A stretch of 64,000 bases of DNA from an uncultured Gemmatimonadota bacterium (GTDB lineage Bacteria > Gemmatimonadota > Gemmatimonadetes > Palauibacterales > Palauibacteraceae), in assembly GCA_913043255.1 (NCBI GenBank), contig CAJWLK010000007.1, positions 61,421 through 125,420 on the forward strand. Reading direction: 5' to 3'. The notes under the pieces were generated by a model. It saw nothing but the letters and a program-made list of their open reading frames with translations, was not told the DNA's origin and ran no database searches. A program made the translations under genes and the position numbers. Shown here piece after piece: positions 52,367 to 61,926 of this stretch; the first letter of the stretch is position 1; the number at the start of each line of letters is the position of its first letter.

Positions 52367-55027
52367 ATGTACGACCCAAACCAACTTTCACATCTTCCGC
52401 TACGCACGGTCATGGCATTCACAATGCTTCTGACTCTAACTGCCTGTACACAAGGAAGCTCAAAGGTCCCAAGCCCGGCCGAAACCATCGGTTTTCCCCC
52501 TGGCGAGGACTACAAACTCGCCCGTTATGACGCAATTTCTTCGTATTTTGAAGCACTCGCCTCATCGACAGATCGTATGGTACTCGAACAAATCGGGGAG
52601 AGTACTCGTGGAGAACCACTATACCTGGCAGCGATATCGACCGCGGAGAACCTGCGCCAAATAGATCGTTATAAGGAGATTACTCGAACCTTAGCTTATG
52701 CGCGGGACCCCAATACGGGGTACGGCTCCATCTTACCGGAAGAAGAGGCCCGTTCTCTAGCCCGAGAAGGTGTGGCAATCGTTTGGATCGATGGAGGGCT
52801 ACATGCCACCGAGGTTGCACATGGACAAGTCATGCCTGAAATGGCTCATCATTTTGTAACAGACGAATCTCCTGAGACACGAGAAATCCGCGAGAACGTG
52901 ATCCTACTATTAATGGCCAATATGAACCCGGATGGCCTAAATATCGTCGCCGACTGGTACATGTCGAACGTAGGAACCAGCTTTGAAATGGCCCGCGTGC
53001 CGGAGCTATATCACCACTACATCGGTCACGATAATAACCGTGACTGGTACATGCTGACGCAGGTTGAAACACAGGCGGTAACGAGGCAACTTTACCATAA
53101 TTGGTTTCCCCAAATCGTCTATAATCAACACCAATCAAGCCCTTTCCCTGGACGAATTTGGATGCCTCCGTTTGAAAATCCAGTAAATCCGCACCTTGAT
53201 CCACTCCTCGTCAGCTCGCTTAATCAGATGGGGCATTCCATGCGAAAGCGGTTCGACGTGGAAGGAAAACCCGGCGTCAACAGTGGGATTGTCTTTGACT
53301 TATGGTGGAACGGATCCATGCGGGGCGGTCCCGACTATCACAACATGCTTGGTTTCCTAACCGAAACCGCCGGTGCCGGATATGCAACGCCACGCTGCTA
53401 CGACAAGAGTGAGATCCCCGAGACGTTTGGAGCACGGGCAGACGACCTCCCAGCACATATCCCCTCCACCAACTACAACAACCCATGGTTGGGCGGGTGT
53501 TGGCATATCCGGGACGCCATGGACTATATGATGACTGCGGCCAAGGCCGTGGCCAACATGGGAGCCAGTCTCAAGGAAGAATACCTTTTCAACCACTACT
53601 GGATGGGCCGACGACAGATTGAGCGTGGAATGGCGGCAAAGGGTGGCCCCTTCGCTTACATCATTGATCCCAAGGCATCTCACGATCCAAGCTCAGCGAT
53701 CGAATTTATGGGTCTTATGGACCAATCAGGAATCGAATTCGTCAGGGCTACCGAAGACTTTAGTGCCGGCGGGTCCACCTTTCCTCTCGGGACGTATATA
53801 ATCCCACCCCAAGCATTTCGACCTTACGTAGTTGACCTCATGGAACCCAAACAATACCCGGATCGTCGTCAGTATCCCGGCGGGCCACCCGAGCCTCCAT
53901 ATGATATGACGGGCTACGAGCTTCGGTACCAGATGGGGCTCCAAGTGGTAAATGTAGATGAGCCTTTTGAAATGCCCGCGGGAGAATGGGGCACTGTGAG
54001 TATGGATGTCGGCGAGGTGCGCGGAGAGGATCGGGCCGGTTTTGTCATTCATAGTACGTCGAACTGGATATACCGTGCCCTGCAGGAGAGAACAAAAAAG
54101 GGAGATACGCTCTTTCGGACTACGCAAGCACTTGCTACCCCCGAGGGAGAGATACCAGCGGGATCATTCTGGCTTCCAGCTCTTACAAGTAGTGAAGCCA
54201 AGATGATGGCTTCGGACTTTGGTCTCACGCTCACAGGGCTTGATTCGACCCCTGCGCCCGAAGATCTAGCAGCCTTAACTATGCCTAAGGTCGGAATCTA
54301 CCGCTCATACCAAGCCGCTATGCCGGAGGGTTGGACACGTTGGACGCTCGACCAGTACGGATTTGAGTGGGAAAACTTATGGGACGCAGACATCCGTAGC
54401 GGCGACCTTTCCCGTTTTGATGTAATCATTCTTCCTTCCCAAAGCACTTTAGCTATAGAGCAGGGACATTCAGCCGAGGATATGCCCGAGCCCTACACCG
54501 GCGGGCTTGGGTTGGAAGGAGCCACATCTCTTCGATCATTCGTAGAGGCCGGAGGACGGATTATAGCTTTTGATCGGTCTATCAACTATGCCATAAACAC
54601 ATTCAGTTTGCCACTCCGAAATCGAGTCGACGGTGTAACATCTCAAGATTTTTTCATCCCCGGATCCCTCATCCGACTCAAGATCGATCCAACCCACCCA
54701 CTCGCCTATGGCATGCCTGATGAGGCGGTTACGCTCTTTGCTCGAAGCCAAGTGTTGGAGCGAACTGGAAGGGGCCGTATATCAATCCCCGCGTGTTATG
54801 CCGAGTCCGACTTCCTCATCAGCGGGTGGACACTCGGTGGAGCTGAACACCTTGCAGGCTATCCAGCCACTGCACAGGTGGAAATCGGCTCGGGTAGCGT
54901 GGTGCTGTTTGCATTCACACCTCACTTCCGTGGTCAACCAAGGAATACCTTTAAACTCCTGTTTAACGCCCTTATGGGATCTGCCGTAGGGAGGCAGACG
55001 ATGGACAGCGGCTTTGAGTGCCGCTAA
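52367..55027 (+). CDS. M14 family zinc carboxypeptidase-like lipoprotein
   Basis: A signal with lipobox LTAC (Cys27) precedes an M14 metallocarboxypeptidase domain. Zinc ligands are His146 and Glu149 in GGLHATEVAHG and a later His in YNQHQSSP; NPDGLN and DNNRDW give the substrate Arg/Asn positions, and a Glu in LTETAGAG is the likely general base. The protein continues for several hundred residues beyond a normal M14 domain, with a C-terminal GATase-like or glutamine-amidotransferase-like region (VIILPSQS, FVEAGGRIIAFDRS). I cannot name this tail with certainty. It would trim peptides or muropeptide-like substrates in the envelope. Confidence 0.83.
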   Translation: MYDPNQLSHLPLRTVMAFTMLLTLTACTQGSSKVPSPAETIGFPPGEDYKLARYDAISSYFEALASSTDRMVLEQIGESTRGEPLYLAAISTAENLRQIDRYKEITRTLAYARDPNTGYGSILPEEEARSLAREGVAIVWIDGGLHATEVAHGQVMPEMAHHFVTDESPETREIRENVILLLMANMNPDGLNIVADWYMSNVGTSFEMARVPELYHHYIGHDNNRDWYMLTQVETQAVTRQLYHNWFPQIVYNQHQSSPFPGRIWMPPFENPVNPHLDPLLVSSLNQMGHSMRKRFDVEGKPGVNSGIVFDLWWNGSMRGGPDYHNMLGFLTETAGAGYATPRCYDKSEIPETFGARADDLPAHIPSTNYNNPWLGGCWHIRDAMDYMMTAAKAVANMGASLKEEYLFNHYWMGRRQIERGMAAKGGPFAYIIDPKASHDPSSAIEFMGLMDQSGIEFVRATEDFSAGGSTFPLGTYIIPPQAFRPYVVDLMEPKQYPDRRQYPGGPPEPPYDMTGYELRYQMGLQVVNVDEPFEMPAGEWGTVSMDVGEVRGEDRAGFVIHSTSNWIYRALQERTKKGDTLFRTTQALATPEGEIPAGSFWLPALTSSEAKMMASDFGLTLTGLDSTPAPEDLAALTMPKVGIYRSYQAAMPEGWTRWTLDQYGFEWENLWDADIRSGDLSRFDVIILPSQSTLAIEQGHSAEDMPEPYTGGLGLEGATSLRSFVEAGGRIIAFDRSINYAINTFSLPLRNRVDGVTSQDFFIPGSLIRLKIDPTHPLAYGMPDEAVTLFARSQVLERTGRGRISIPACYAESDFLISGWTLGGAEHLAGYPATAQVEIGSGSVVLFAFTPHFRGQPRNTFKLLFNALMGSAVGRQTMDSGFECR

Positions 55028-55119
55028 ACGAGTGAGGGCCTTCCACGGATGGAACACACTTTTCAGATTAGGACAGTTATACAGGACCACACCTGATCAA
55101 CCCAGAGAAAAGAGGATCC

Positions 55120-55290
55120 ATGCAGATACCCGAAGATCGCTACAACAAGATCGCGAATCGCATCTCAAGTTCTGAAAGCCCTGTTGGAATTGACGCCACG
55201 AAAACCCACGTCCTGATCCTGTACATGCTTGAAAATCTAGAGAACCGACTGGACCGAATCGAGCAAGCTCTACATGTAACCCTGGACTAG
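55120..55290 (+). CDS. Small conserved-looking protein (56 residues)
   Basis: An ATG at 55120 with AAGAGG four to five bases upstream opens a 56-codon ORF ending in TAG at 55290. The protein starts MQIPEDRYNKIANRIS and has a helical, heptad-like C-terminal part (HVLILYMLENLENRLDRIEQ), which reads as a short coiled coil. There is no signal peptide or known domain. It sits alone between the M14 gene and the next exported protein, so it may be transcribed after the M14 gene. The clean start signal and amphipathic pattern support coding, but no family is recognised. Confidence 0.6.
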   Translation: MQIPEDRYNKIANRISSSESPVGIDATKTHVLILYMLENLENRLDRIEQALHVTLD

Positions 55291-55424
55291 AAACCGAGAT
55301 GATTCTCACAAGGTCGTCCGCGAGATAAGCTGGTTGTGATTGAAATACTCCGGTATAGTAGGTGCATGTCTTCTCCGGGCTCTTAAAGTGAATGTTGCAC
55401 AGTAAATAAAGTGGAAATAGAACC

Positions 55425-56132
55425 ATGAAACACAAAAAAACGACTTTAGGATCAATAGTCTTCCTTCTCTCAGGAACGACCCTTATCCATGCACAGGAAT
55501 TTTCTGAACTATGCCCAAACTCCACTGATGGAACTGGGGCTGTCCTGGGATTCGTGTCGGATCTGGATATGCAAATGGCTCTGCCGGGTGCCACGGTCCG
55601 CGTCACCTGGGACAAAGATGGTGAAGAGGCACGAGCAGAGACCCAAACTGGCATCGATGGAAGCTTTACGCTGTGCTATCTACCTCTTGAAACCAGTCTT
55701 TCTATCCAACCTATGCTCGGAACGATGACAGGTCAGACTGTGACAATGAATCTCGCAGATCTGATTACACAGCAAGACCTCGGATTCTCTCTCGCTGGCG
55801 CAAGTTCATCTAGTAGCGAAGATGCGGAAGATGACCGGATATGGGCTTGCATCGGAAGAGCGGATTCAGGGATGATGCTTCAGTTGGGAGGTCTGATCCG
55901 GTGCGATCCCCAGTGGCAGCCCCTGGAACAATGCCCCAGAGAAGAACTCGGCAGAGTCACCGCAAATATCGAAGGGTACGCAGCAAGACGGGGTGCCATG
56001 CGACAGATGGTGGATACACTTATCGATGAAGCCAGGCGGCTTGGCGCAAATGCCCTGATAGACTTCGATGCTGGTCGCGGTTCCGTTAACGCTCAAGCAG
56101 TCAAAATTGAGGTTGATCCTAGAACGTGTTGA
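55425..56132 (+). CDS. Exported protein of unknown function with beta-sandwich domain
   Basis: A signal peptide ends near LIHAQ. Residues of about 35–120 look like a carboxypeptidase-regulatory/transthyretin-like sandwich (AVLGFVSDLDMQMALPGATVRVTW, part shown here; GSFTLCYLPLE), which in other proteins binds extracellular partners. A serine-rich linker (SSSSSED) follows. The C-terminal part (ELGRVTANIEGYAARRGAM, LGANALIDFDAG) has a faint likeness to YbjQ/heavy-metal-binding folds but I cannot support that name. Several Cys residues could form disulfides in the periplasm. It lies between the small ORF and the M28 peptidase gene on the same strand. Confidence 0.6.
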   Translation: MKHKKTTLGSIVFLLSGTTLIHAQEFSELCPNSTDGTGAVLGFVSDLDMQMALPGATVRVTWDKDGEEARAETQTGIDGSFTLCYLPLETSLSIQPMLGTMTGQTVTMNLADLITQQDLGFSLAGASSSSSEDAEDDRIWACIGRADSGMMLQLGGLIRCDPQWQPLEQCPREELGRVTANIEGYAARRGAMRQMVDTLIDEARRLGANALIDFDAGRGSVNAQAVKIEVDPRTC

Positions 56133-56244
56133 ACGATGTTGGATCCGAAGCCGCTTGCTTCCTCAAAAGGTCAGGATGGTCTGTCCTCTGCTAATAGCGC
56201 GGAGGAAACTTGTCGATTAGTAGAACACAATGAGGGGGAAGCCA

Positions 56245-57894
56245 ATGAAACCACGCGGCCTTATTCACAGTACGATACTGTCTGTAGCCCTCCTAACAGG
56301 CTGTGGTGACGGAGGAACTGCCCCACTTAACGATTCCATCACGGAAACAAAACTCAGTTCAGATCTCTACTTCTTGGCAAGCGACGAGATGCGTGGCCGC
56401 CTGGTCGGAACTCCAGAAATAGCCGTGGCTTCTGCTTGGATACGGGATCGTTTCGATTCGCTTGGCCTTCAACCCGCCGGTGATAACGGCTCATATTACC
56501 AAGCATTCGAAATAACTTCGTTTAGCCTAGGTAACGGCAACCACATGACGGTGGAAGGTTTCGGGGGGGCACGAAATCCAGGAGATGGATGGACTCCCTC
56601 TAATGCAGGAGGCTCAGGAACCGCAACTGCAGAGGTCGTGTTTGCAGGCTTTGGAATTGTGGAACCGCGACTCAATTTCGACGATTATTTGGGGGCAGAT
56701 CTTAGCGGGAAAATCGTTCTCGTACTCGAAAGAGAACCAGGCGTGTCGGATCCCGCGAGTCCTTTCGATGGCCTGGTGACCACAGAAGCATCCCGCGAGT
56801 GGAGAAAGGCATTGGCAGCACAGGAACGTGGGGCTGCTGGCATTCTGTTCACCCGAGATATTCATAATCGCGTAGATGCCGAGAACTGGGAACAGGCTCA
56901 TACAGATGCGTGGCCGACAGAACCCCGTCGCGTCGAACGCTTTACCCTTGCCGATTGGATCAACCAAATCAACATCCCCGCTGCACGGATCTCTTCTGAG
57001 CTAGCAGAGGCACTCGTAGCTAGCTCTGGACGCTCTCTCGAGGAACTCGCTCTGGACGCAGAAACAACAGCGGAAGGGCTTGGTATCGTGAGCCTCCCGA
57101 ATACCCGAGTGAGTATGAATGTGGCAGTGGATCGCCACATTACACCTGCCAAAAATATTCTCGCGCTGGCAGAGGGCTCGGATCCTCAGTTAAAGAACGA
57201 AGTCGTGATCATTGGAGCCCACCATGATCACGATGGCACCGATGGAGACATCATCTATCCGGGTGCGGATGATGATGGGTCCGGAACCATCGGCGTGATG
57301 GCTGTCGCCGCAGCTTATGCACAAGCCGCAATACAAGGCGATCGCCCACAACGCAGTGTGCTCTTCGCGGTGTGGGATGCAGAGGAACGCGGCTTGCTCG
57401 GGGCATGGTACCACACCTTGAGCCCTCGCTTTCCGCTCGAAAATACGGTCGCAAACCTCAACCTCGACATGATCGGCAGAAACGAAGAAGTACCCACTGA
57501 TGGTGGCAGGCGCTTCCGAGGGCTAGAGATCCAGAGCGCAGAATCGAACGCGAACGCCATCAATATACTTGGCTATAGCTGGACACCTGAACTGGCATCC
57601 GTAGTTGAGTTGGCGAACCGTTACAACCTTGAATTAAGGATGCGATACGATAACAACGAGTCGAATCTTCTACGCCGGTCAGACCATTGGCCATTCATCC
57701 AAAGCGGTGTCCCTGCGATATTCTTCCATACGGGACTTCACCCGGACTACCACCGTCCGACCGACACTCCCGACCGTATTGAGTATGAGAAGATGACGCG
57801 CATTCTCCGATTGGTACACCAAACAAGCTGGGAACTCGCAAACACAGAAAAACGTCCCAAACTAGAAGCGATGGGCACGAGACCCTCTTCTTGA
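56245..57894 (+). CDS. M28 family zinc aminopeptidase, lipoprotein with PA-type insert
   Basis: A lipoprotein signal with lipobox LTGC (Cys19) leads a di-zinc M28 peptidase. A protease-associated insert lies in about 130–250. The metal motifs are complete: His326 in GAHHDHDGTDG, the bridging Asp in GADDDGSGTIG, Glu-Glu in WDAEERGLLGAW, Asp in NLNLDMIGR, and the last His in FHTGLHPDYHRPTDTPDRI. The first residues MKPRGLIHSTILS follow GGGGG six bases before the ATG at 56245, better placed than the ATG at 56230. It is an envelope aminopeptidase, close in logic to the nearby M14 and S9 peptidases. Confidence 0.9.
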   Translation: MKPRGLIHSTILSVALLTGCGDGGTAPLNDSITETKLSSDLYFLASDEMRGRLVGTPEIAVASAWIRDRFDSLGLQPAGDNGSYYQAFEITSFSLGNGNHMTVEGFGGARNPGDGWTPSNAGGSGTATAEVVFAGFGIVEPRLNFDDYLGADLSGKIVLVLEREPGVSDPASPFDGLVTTEASREWRKALAAQERGAAGILFTRDIHNRVDAENWEQAHTDAWPTEPRRVERFTLADWINQINIPAARISSELAEALVASSGRSLEELALDAETTAEGLGIVSLPNTRVSMNVAVDRHITPAKNILALAEGSDPQLKNEVVIIGAHHDHDGTDGDIIYPGADDDGSGTIGVMAVAAAYAQAAIQGDRPQRSVLFAVWDAEERGLLGAWYHTLSPRFPLENTVANLNLDMIGRNEEVPTDGGRRFRGLEIQSAESNANAINILGYSWTPELASVVELANRYNLELRMRYDNNESNLLRRSDHWPFIQSGVPAIFFHTGLHPDYHRPTDTPDRIEYEKMTRILRLVHQTSWELANTEKRPKLEAMGTRPSS

Positions 57895-57999
57895 TGTGAA
57901 CCGGGGCCAACTGCCGGCACTGAGGTTCGCCAGAGATGGTATAAAAGCTTGGGAAGAGGGCTGCAGATGCCGCCGATTCTATCGGAAACTCTGCAGCGT

Positions 58000-60054
58000 T
58001 TAGGGATGTATACCGATCCCAAAATATGTGCGGTACCAATCGACGCTTCGGTCAATCTGGTCAATGTAGTGAGCTGTTTCGCGAATCCCGTGCCCTTCTC
58101 TTGGATATCGAACCATAACTGTCGGCACACCGACGTCATGTAGAGCAATATAGAATTGCTCCGCTTCAGCAATGGTCACGTCAGCATCGTTCTCACCGTG
58201 TATGAACATGGTTGGGGTTCGCACGTTCGCGACGTGCTTAAGTGGAGAGCGCTCCCACAACAGATCCATTAGATCTTCCTGGTGCGGATAAGCGCCAAAC
58301 TCGACAGCTAGATAGTCATGGTAATAAGCCATGTAGTTCTGGGTGATGAGGTTTGATATTCCCGCTATCGGGACAGCCGCAGCAAACATATTGGTCTGAG
58401 TTATTAGCCAGTTAGTTAGTTGTCCTCCGTAACTCCTCCCCTCAAGTCCAATCCGCTCCGAATCAAGCCAATCATGTCGACGAAGCGCTGCTTGCACCGC
58501 GTAGATGACGTCCTTGGCCTCACCCCCATTCTGGTCCCGGAAAATCGCGTCCGCGAACGCTTGCCCATAGCCCGTGGATCCGCGGTAGTTAACCGTCAAA
58601 ACCGCCCATCCCTGCGCAGCATATGCTTGCGCATGCGGATAAAAGGCAATGCCGCGCTGACTATGCGGTCCTCCTTTGAGCATGACGATCAGCGGGTGTT
58701 TAGATCCGGGCCTCATATCGACCGGATATGTGAGAAACGCCTCTACCTCAAGCCCATCGAAGCTAAGAAAGGGGAGTGATTTGGTCGGTGCCAGGTCACG
58801 GGCACTAAGTAAGTCGCGATTCAGATCGGTTAATTGTTGGGCTTTTCCATCCGCCAGCAAGTAGAGCTGCGCGGTATCCAACATAGTCGTATACGCATAC
58901 GCGATTGTTCCATCATCACCGCCGCCCAAACCCCAACTCTCCACCCGACCGGGCCCTTTTAGGACCTCTACCTGGCCCGAACCATCGATCGCGATCCGGT
59001 AAAGCTTTACGGCGCCCTTCTCCTGAACAGTGACATAGATCGACCTGCCAGTTGTTGACCAATGCGGAGGCCCTTGACGGTTATCAATGTTAGCACCGAT
59101 TTCCCGCCTATTCGAACCACTGCGGTCCATCACCCAAAGGTGTGTATCCTCCATTGTCGTCTCGGAGGAGGTGAGCCCGCGTCGGGTACCCTGATAGGCA
59201 ATTGACTGGCCATCGGGCGACCAGCGGGGGCGGTATTCCGCGTTTTCCGTCTGCGTCAGTTGCCGAACGGCGCCATCCGTTGCACTGACAGCAAAAATAT
59301 CGTAGTTGAAAACCTGATCGGGGTTGGGGCCTCGGTTTGAGACGAAGAGGATCTCATCGCTGGCGGGAGACCAATCGACAGAGTGCTCGTAGTAGGGTCC
59401 GTCGGTAAGCTGGCGAACTACACGCGTCTCAACATCGACGATGAAGATATGGGCTCGTCGGTTGTCGTTAAACTTGGTAAGACCTTCGGACGCAGTTGGT
59501 TTGTAGAGATAGCGCGTGATTACGACCGGATCACCATTTGCCTCTGTTGACTCGGGACCGGGGGTCGTTGAGATGAACGCGATCTCACTTCCATCGGAAG
59601 ACCACGTTAGCCGTTCACCGCTGCTAGGCAGGGGATGGTTGGTACCCTGCACTTCCGCCAAAAAAGTTGGGTTTGACCCGTCCGAATCGACCGTAAAAAG
59701 CCCACTTTGGTCACCTAGTTGACCAAAGTAAGCAATTCGAGATCCATCCTTTGACCACCGTGCTCCAGAACCTGAACCACTGAGAAGTGGCCGGTCCGAA
59801 CCTGTTCGCAAATCATGCGCCCAGATTTCAGAAGATGGTCTTCCATTTCCTAGCCGCGTCGTGATGCTGTAGAGGATGACATCCTCATTCGGTGACATCT
59901 GGATATCGCCGACAGCCTTAATCTGATGGAGATCCGTACTTTGGAACCCCATCGCCTGCCCGTAAACAGCGCTCGTAGACACAAAACCGGCAACCACCAA
60001 TCCTATAACTGAAGGATAGACGGTAGCGATCGCGTAGCATACCAATTTTGACAT
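58000..60054 (-). CDS. Exported S9 family peptidase (acylaminoacyl-peptidase-like)
   Basis: This 684-residue protein has a signal segment (YPSVIGLVVAGFVSTSAVYGQ), then a propeller with SPDG blades (RWSPDGQSIAYQGTRR and others) and a hydrolase domain. The triad is complete: Ser541 in GLEGRSYGGQLTNW, Asp in HGENDADVTIAEAEQF, and His in REGHGIRETAHYI. The organisation matches the S9C enzyme at 33335–35449, so the two are probably paralogues with different specificities. It is convergent with the M28 gene; the 105-bp gap between them has no clear gene or terminator. Confidence 0.88.
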   Translation of the reverse strand: MSKLVCYAIATVYPSVIGLVVAGFVSTSAVYGQAMGFQSTDLHQIKAVGDIQMSPNEDVILYSITTRLGNGRPSSEIWAHDLRTGSDRPLLSGSGSGARWSKDGSRIAYFGQLGDQSGLFTVDSDGSNPTFLAEVQGTNHPLPSSGERLTWSSDGSEIAFISTTPGPESTEANGDPVVITRYLYKPTASEGLTKFNDNRRAHIFIVDVETRVVRQLTDGPYYEHSVDWSPASDEILFVSNRGPNPDQVFNYDIFAVSATDGAVRQLTQTENAEYRPRWSPDGQSIAYQGTRRGLTSSETTMEDTHLWVMDRSGSNRREIGANIDNRQGPPHWSTTGRSIYVTVQEKGAVKLYRIAIDGSGQVEVLKGPGRVESWGLGGGDDGTIAYAYTTMLDTAQLYLLADGKAQQLTDLNRDLLSARDLAPTKSLPFLSFDGLEVEAFLTYPVDMRPGSKHPLIVMLKGGPHSQRGIAFYPHAQAYAAQGWAVLTVNYRGSTGYGQAFADAIFRDQNGGEAKDVIYAVQAALRRHDWLDSERIGLEGRSYGGQLTNWLITQTNMFAAAVPIAGISNLITQNYMAYYHDYLAVEFGAYPHQEDLMDLLWERSPLKHVANVRTPTMFIHGENDADVTIAEAEQFYIALHDVGVPTVMVRYPREGHGIRETAHYIDQIDRSVDWYRTYFGIGIHP

Positions 60055-60165
60055 GGTTTTAGTTTACCTGTCTTCGTCAGGCATCATATGATCCCTGACT
60101 TGTTGCGAGGCTCGAGCTACCCGAAACTCGTATTAAAAACGATATAGTCAAAGTCTGCGGTGAAG

Positions 60166-60238
<73 letters not shown>

Positions 60239-60373
60239 AACCAGAAAAAACCTGTACAGCTATTAGTACACCGCGCAAAGCTAACATGGTGGTTTCGCCT
60301 GTCCAGAAAAACGTTTGAATCCGTTCTTCTTATCGAGTAACGAAAGACCACCGCAAAAGACAACTCGCCTTAC

Positions 60374-61084
60374 TCAGGAACGCTTCATAATCCACCCTCC
60401 GTAGAGCAAACCACGGAAGAAGCGCCGCACATCAACGAAACCCGTTGCTTTTAGTAGCTGAAGAATCCGACTTTCGGGAATCCAACGAATCCCTGTCTCA
60501 ATCTTGGCCTGAAAAGCTAGTCGATCCTTTTCTTCCATCCCTCGGATTCGCCAGTAGGCTCGCCACGCTGTGTATTGTTCGTCGTACTCAGGATCAGTTT
60601 TAGCCCCATGAAGATCAAATAAAACAAAGGAGGCTCCAGAGCTGAGCCGGTCAGATATACTCTGAAGCAACATCTCCTTCGATCCATCATCTGCGAGAAA
60701 GTGCATCACGTTGAAGCAGGTCGCGGCATCAAATCGAATATCCTGAGGAAGGTCGTGAACGTATTCATTACGCAGTTCAACGCTATGACCAAGACCTGCC
60801 TCAACAATCCGATCCCGTGCGATATCCACCATTTGACGCGAAGGATCGATACCGGTACAGCGCCATGTAGGGTGGATCATCTGCATCGTGATGATCTCGA
60901 CTCCGGTTCCCGCGCCAACGACAAGCACGTGAGGATCTGATCCGACCCGACCCTCGAGAAGCGCCACAGCCTGACGAAACGAACTCAAGTAACCAGGGAT
61001 AAGAGCACGAGCCAACTCCTCATACCCTTCCCCATAGTCCCCCTCAAAATCGAAACTGTCACTAATAGCTGTGTGCTGGTTCAT
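60374..61084 (-). CDS. SAM-dependent methyltransferase (class I)
   Basis: The protein carries a standard Rossmann methyltransferase domain: the SAM-binding motif I VLVVGAGTGVEII, an acidic motif II in CTGIDPSRQMVDIA, and motif III-like FDAATCFNVMHFL. The C-terminal end includes the FVDVRRFFRGLLYGGWIMKR segment. The overall pattern resembles CmoA-type and small-molecule methyltransferases, but the substrate cannot be read. The frame opens at 61120; the ATG at 61084 (MNQHTAISD) is the likely start. The gap of about 135 bp from rnhB holds no clear gene, so it may have its own promoter. Confidence 0.8.
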   Translation of the reverse strand: MNQHTAISDSFDFEGDYGEGYEELARALIPGYLSSFRQAVALLEGRVGSDPHVLVVGAGTGVEIITMQMIHPTWRCTGIDPSRQMVDIARDRIVEAGLGHSVELRNEYVHDLPQDIRFDAATCFNVMHFLADDGSKEMLLQSISDRLSSGASFVLFDLHGAKTDPEYDEQYTAWRAYWRIRGMEEKDRLAFQAKIETGIRWIPESRILQLLKATGFVDVRRFFRGLLYGGWIMKRS

Positions 61085-61219
61085 GATTAGAATAGACCAG
61101 TTGACTCGAGAACACTGCAATTCCGTGCGATCTCAAAACCGCACGAACATTACCCCACCGGCAAGGGCCCACCCCATATTGGTGAGATCCCGTATCTTCT
61201 CAGACACAATTTCACAAAA

Positions 61220-61912
61220 CTAGCCGTGTCCATAGCGTTCTTCCACATCCGGCGTAGAAAGATTGAGCTCTGTCTGGAGGACTCCACGGAAAGTTTTCCG
61301 ATGATGTGGAGTCGGTCCGTGTTCGTAGATCGCCCTTACGTGCTTCTGAGTCAGATACCCTTTGTTCGAAGCCCAGCCATACACCGGATAACGCGGATCT
61401 AATCGACGCATCGCCTCATCTCGTGTCACCTTGGCCAAAATCGAAGCACATGCAATTGAGTGGCAAAGGCGGTCTCCACCTACAATCGAGCGATGGTTCG
61501 CTAACCCTGGTACCGGGTTCCCATCTACAAGAATCAGATCAGCTTCAAATGGGAGCCGTGCGAGGGCCCTACGCATAGCGAGAATAGCAGCCCCACGAAT
61601 GTTAAGACGCTCAATCTCACGAGCGGAGGCTGCCGCCACACACCAAGCAAAACTCTCCTGGCGGATCTGACAGGCTAGTCTCTCTCTTCGTCTTTCGGTG
61701 AGCAGCTTACTGTCTGTAGCACCAGCGAATTGTTGATTTTCGTGAAGAGAAACTGCGCCTACGACCACTGGGCCTGCCACAGGTCCGTAACCAACCTCAT
61801 CGATTCCGACGATAAAGCGAGAGCCCGAGGACCAACCCTGGCGCTCGTAATCAAGCGGGGCGGCCTCAGGCTCTTTACGCTTATTTGCTTTGCGCTCTGT
61901 CGCCGAGGAGAT
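61220..61912 (-). CDS. rnhB: Ribonuclease HII, no canonical start codon
   Basis: RNase HII removes ribonucleotides from DNA. The family core is intact: the catalytic Asp-Glu in GIDEVGYGPVAGPVV, Asp in DLILVDGN, Asp in KVTRDEAMRR, and the C-terminal VYGWASNKGYLT. In this frame the only ATG/GTG/TTG is the GTG at 61780, which would cut off the DE catalytic pair. Upstream the frame is open, and an ATC at 61912 lies five bases after GGGAGG (61918–61923), exactly where a start is expected. It would give a 230-residue protein. I set the start at that ATC; a mutated ATG or an assembly error are alternatives. It follows rplS by 14 bp. Confidence 0.82.
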   Translation of the reverse strand: MSSATERKANKRKEPEAAPLDYERQGWSSGSRFIVGIDEVGYGPVAGPVVVGAVSLHENQQFAGATDSKLLTERRRERLACQIRQESFAWCVAAASAREIERLNIRGAAILAMRRALARLPFEADLILVDGNPVPGLANHRSIVGGDRLCHSIACASILAKVTRDEAMRRLDPRYPVYGWASNKGYLTQKHVRAIYEHGPTPHHRKTFRGVLQTELNLSTPDVEERYGHG

Positions 61913-61917
61913 GTAAA

Positions 61918-61923
61918 CCTCCC
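61918..61923 (-). promoter_or_regulatory. Ribosome binding site that points to an ATC start of rnhB
   Basis: GGGAGG on the minus strand lies five bases before ATC TCC TCG GCG in the rnhB reading frame. There is no competing start codon in frame for the next 44 codons, so this site fixes the probable translation start despite the non-standard codon. Confidence 0.6.
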
Positions 61924-61926
61924 GGG

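Noticed and set aside
57950..57999. CCGAT/ATCGG hairpin between flanking CTGCAG sites
   Set aside because: Five base pairs with no T-run, too short to be supported as a terminator or operator.
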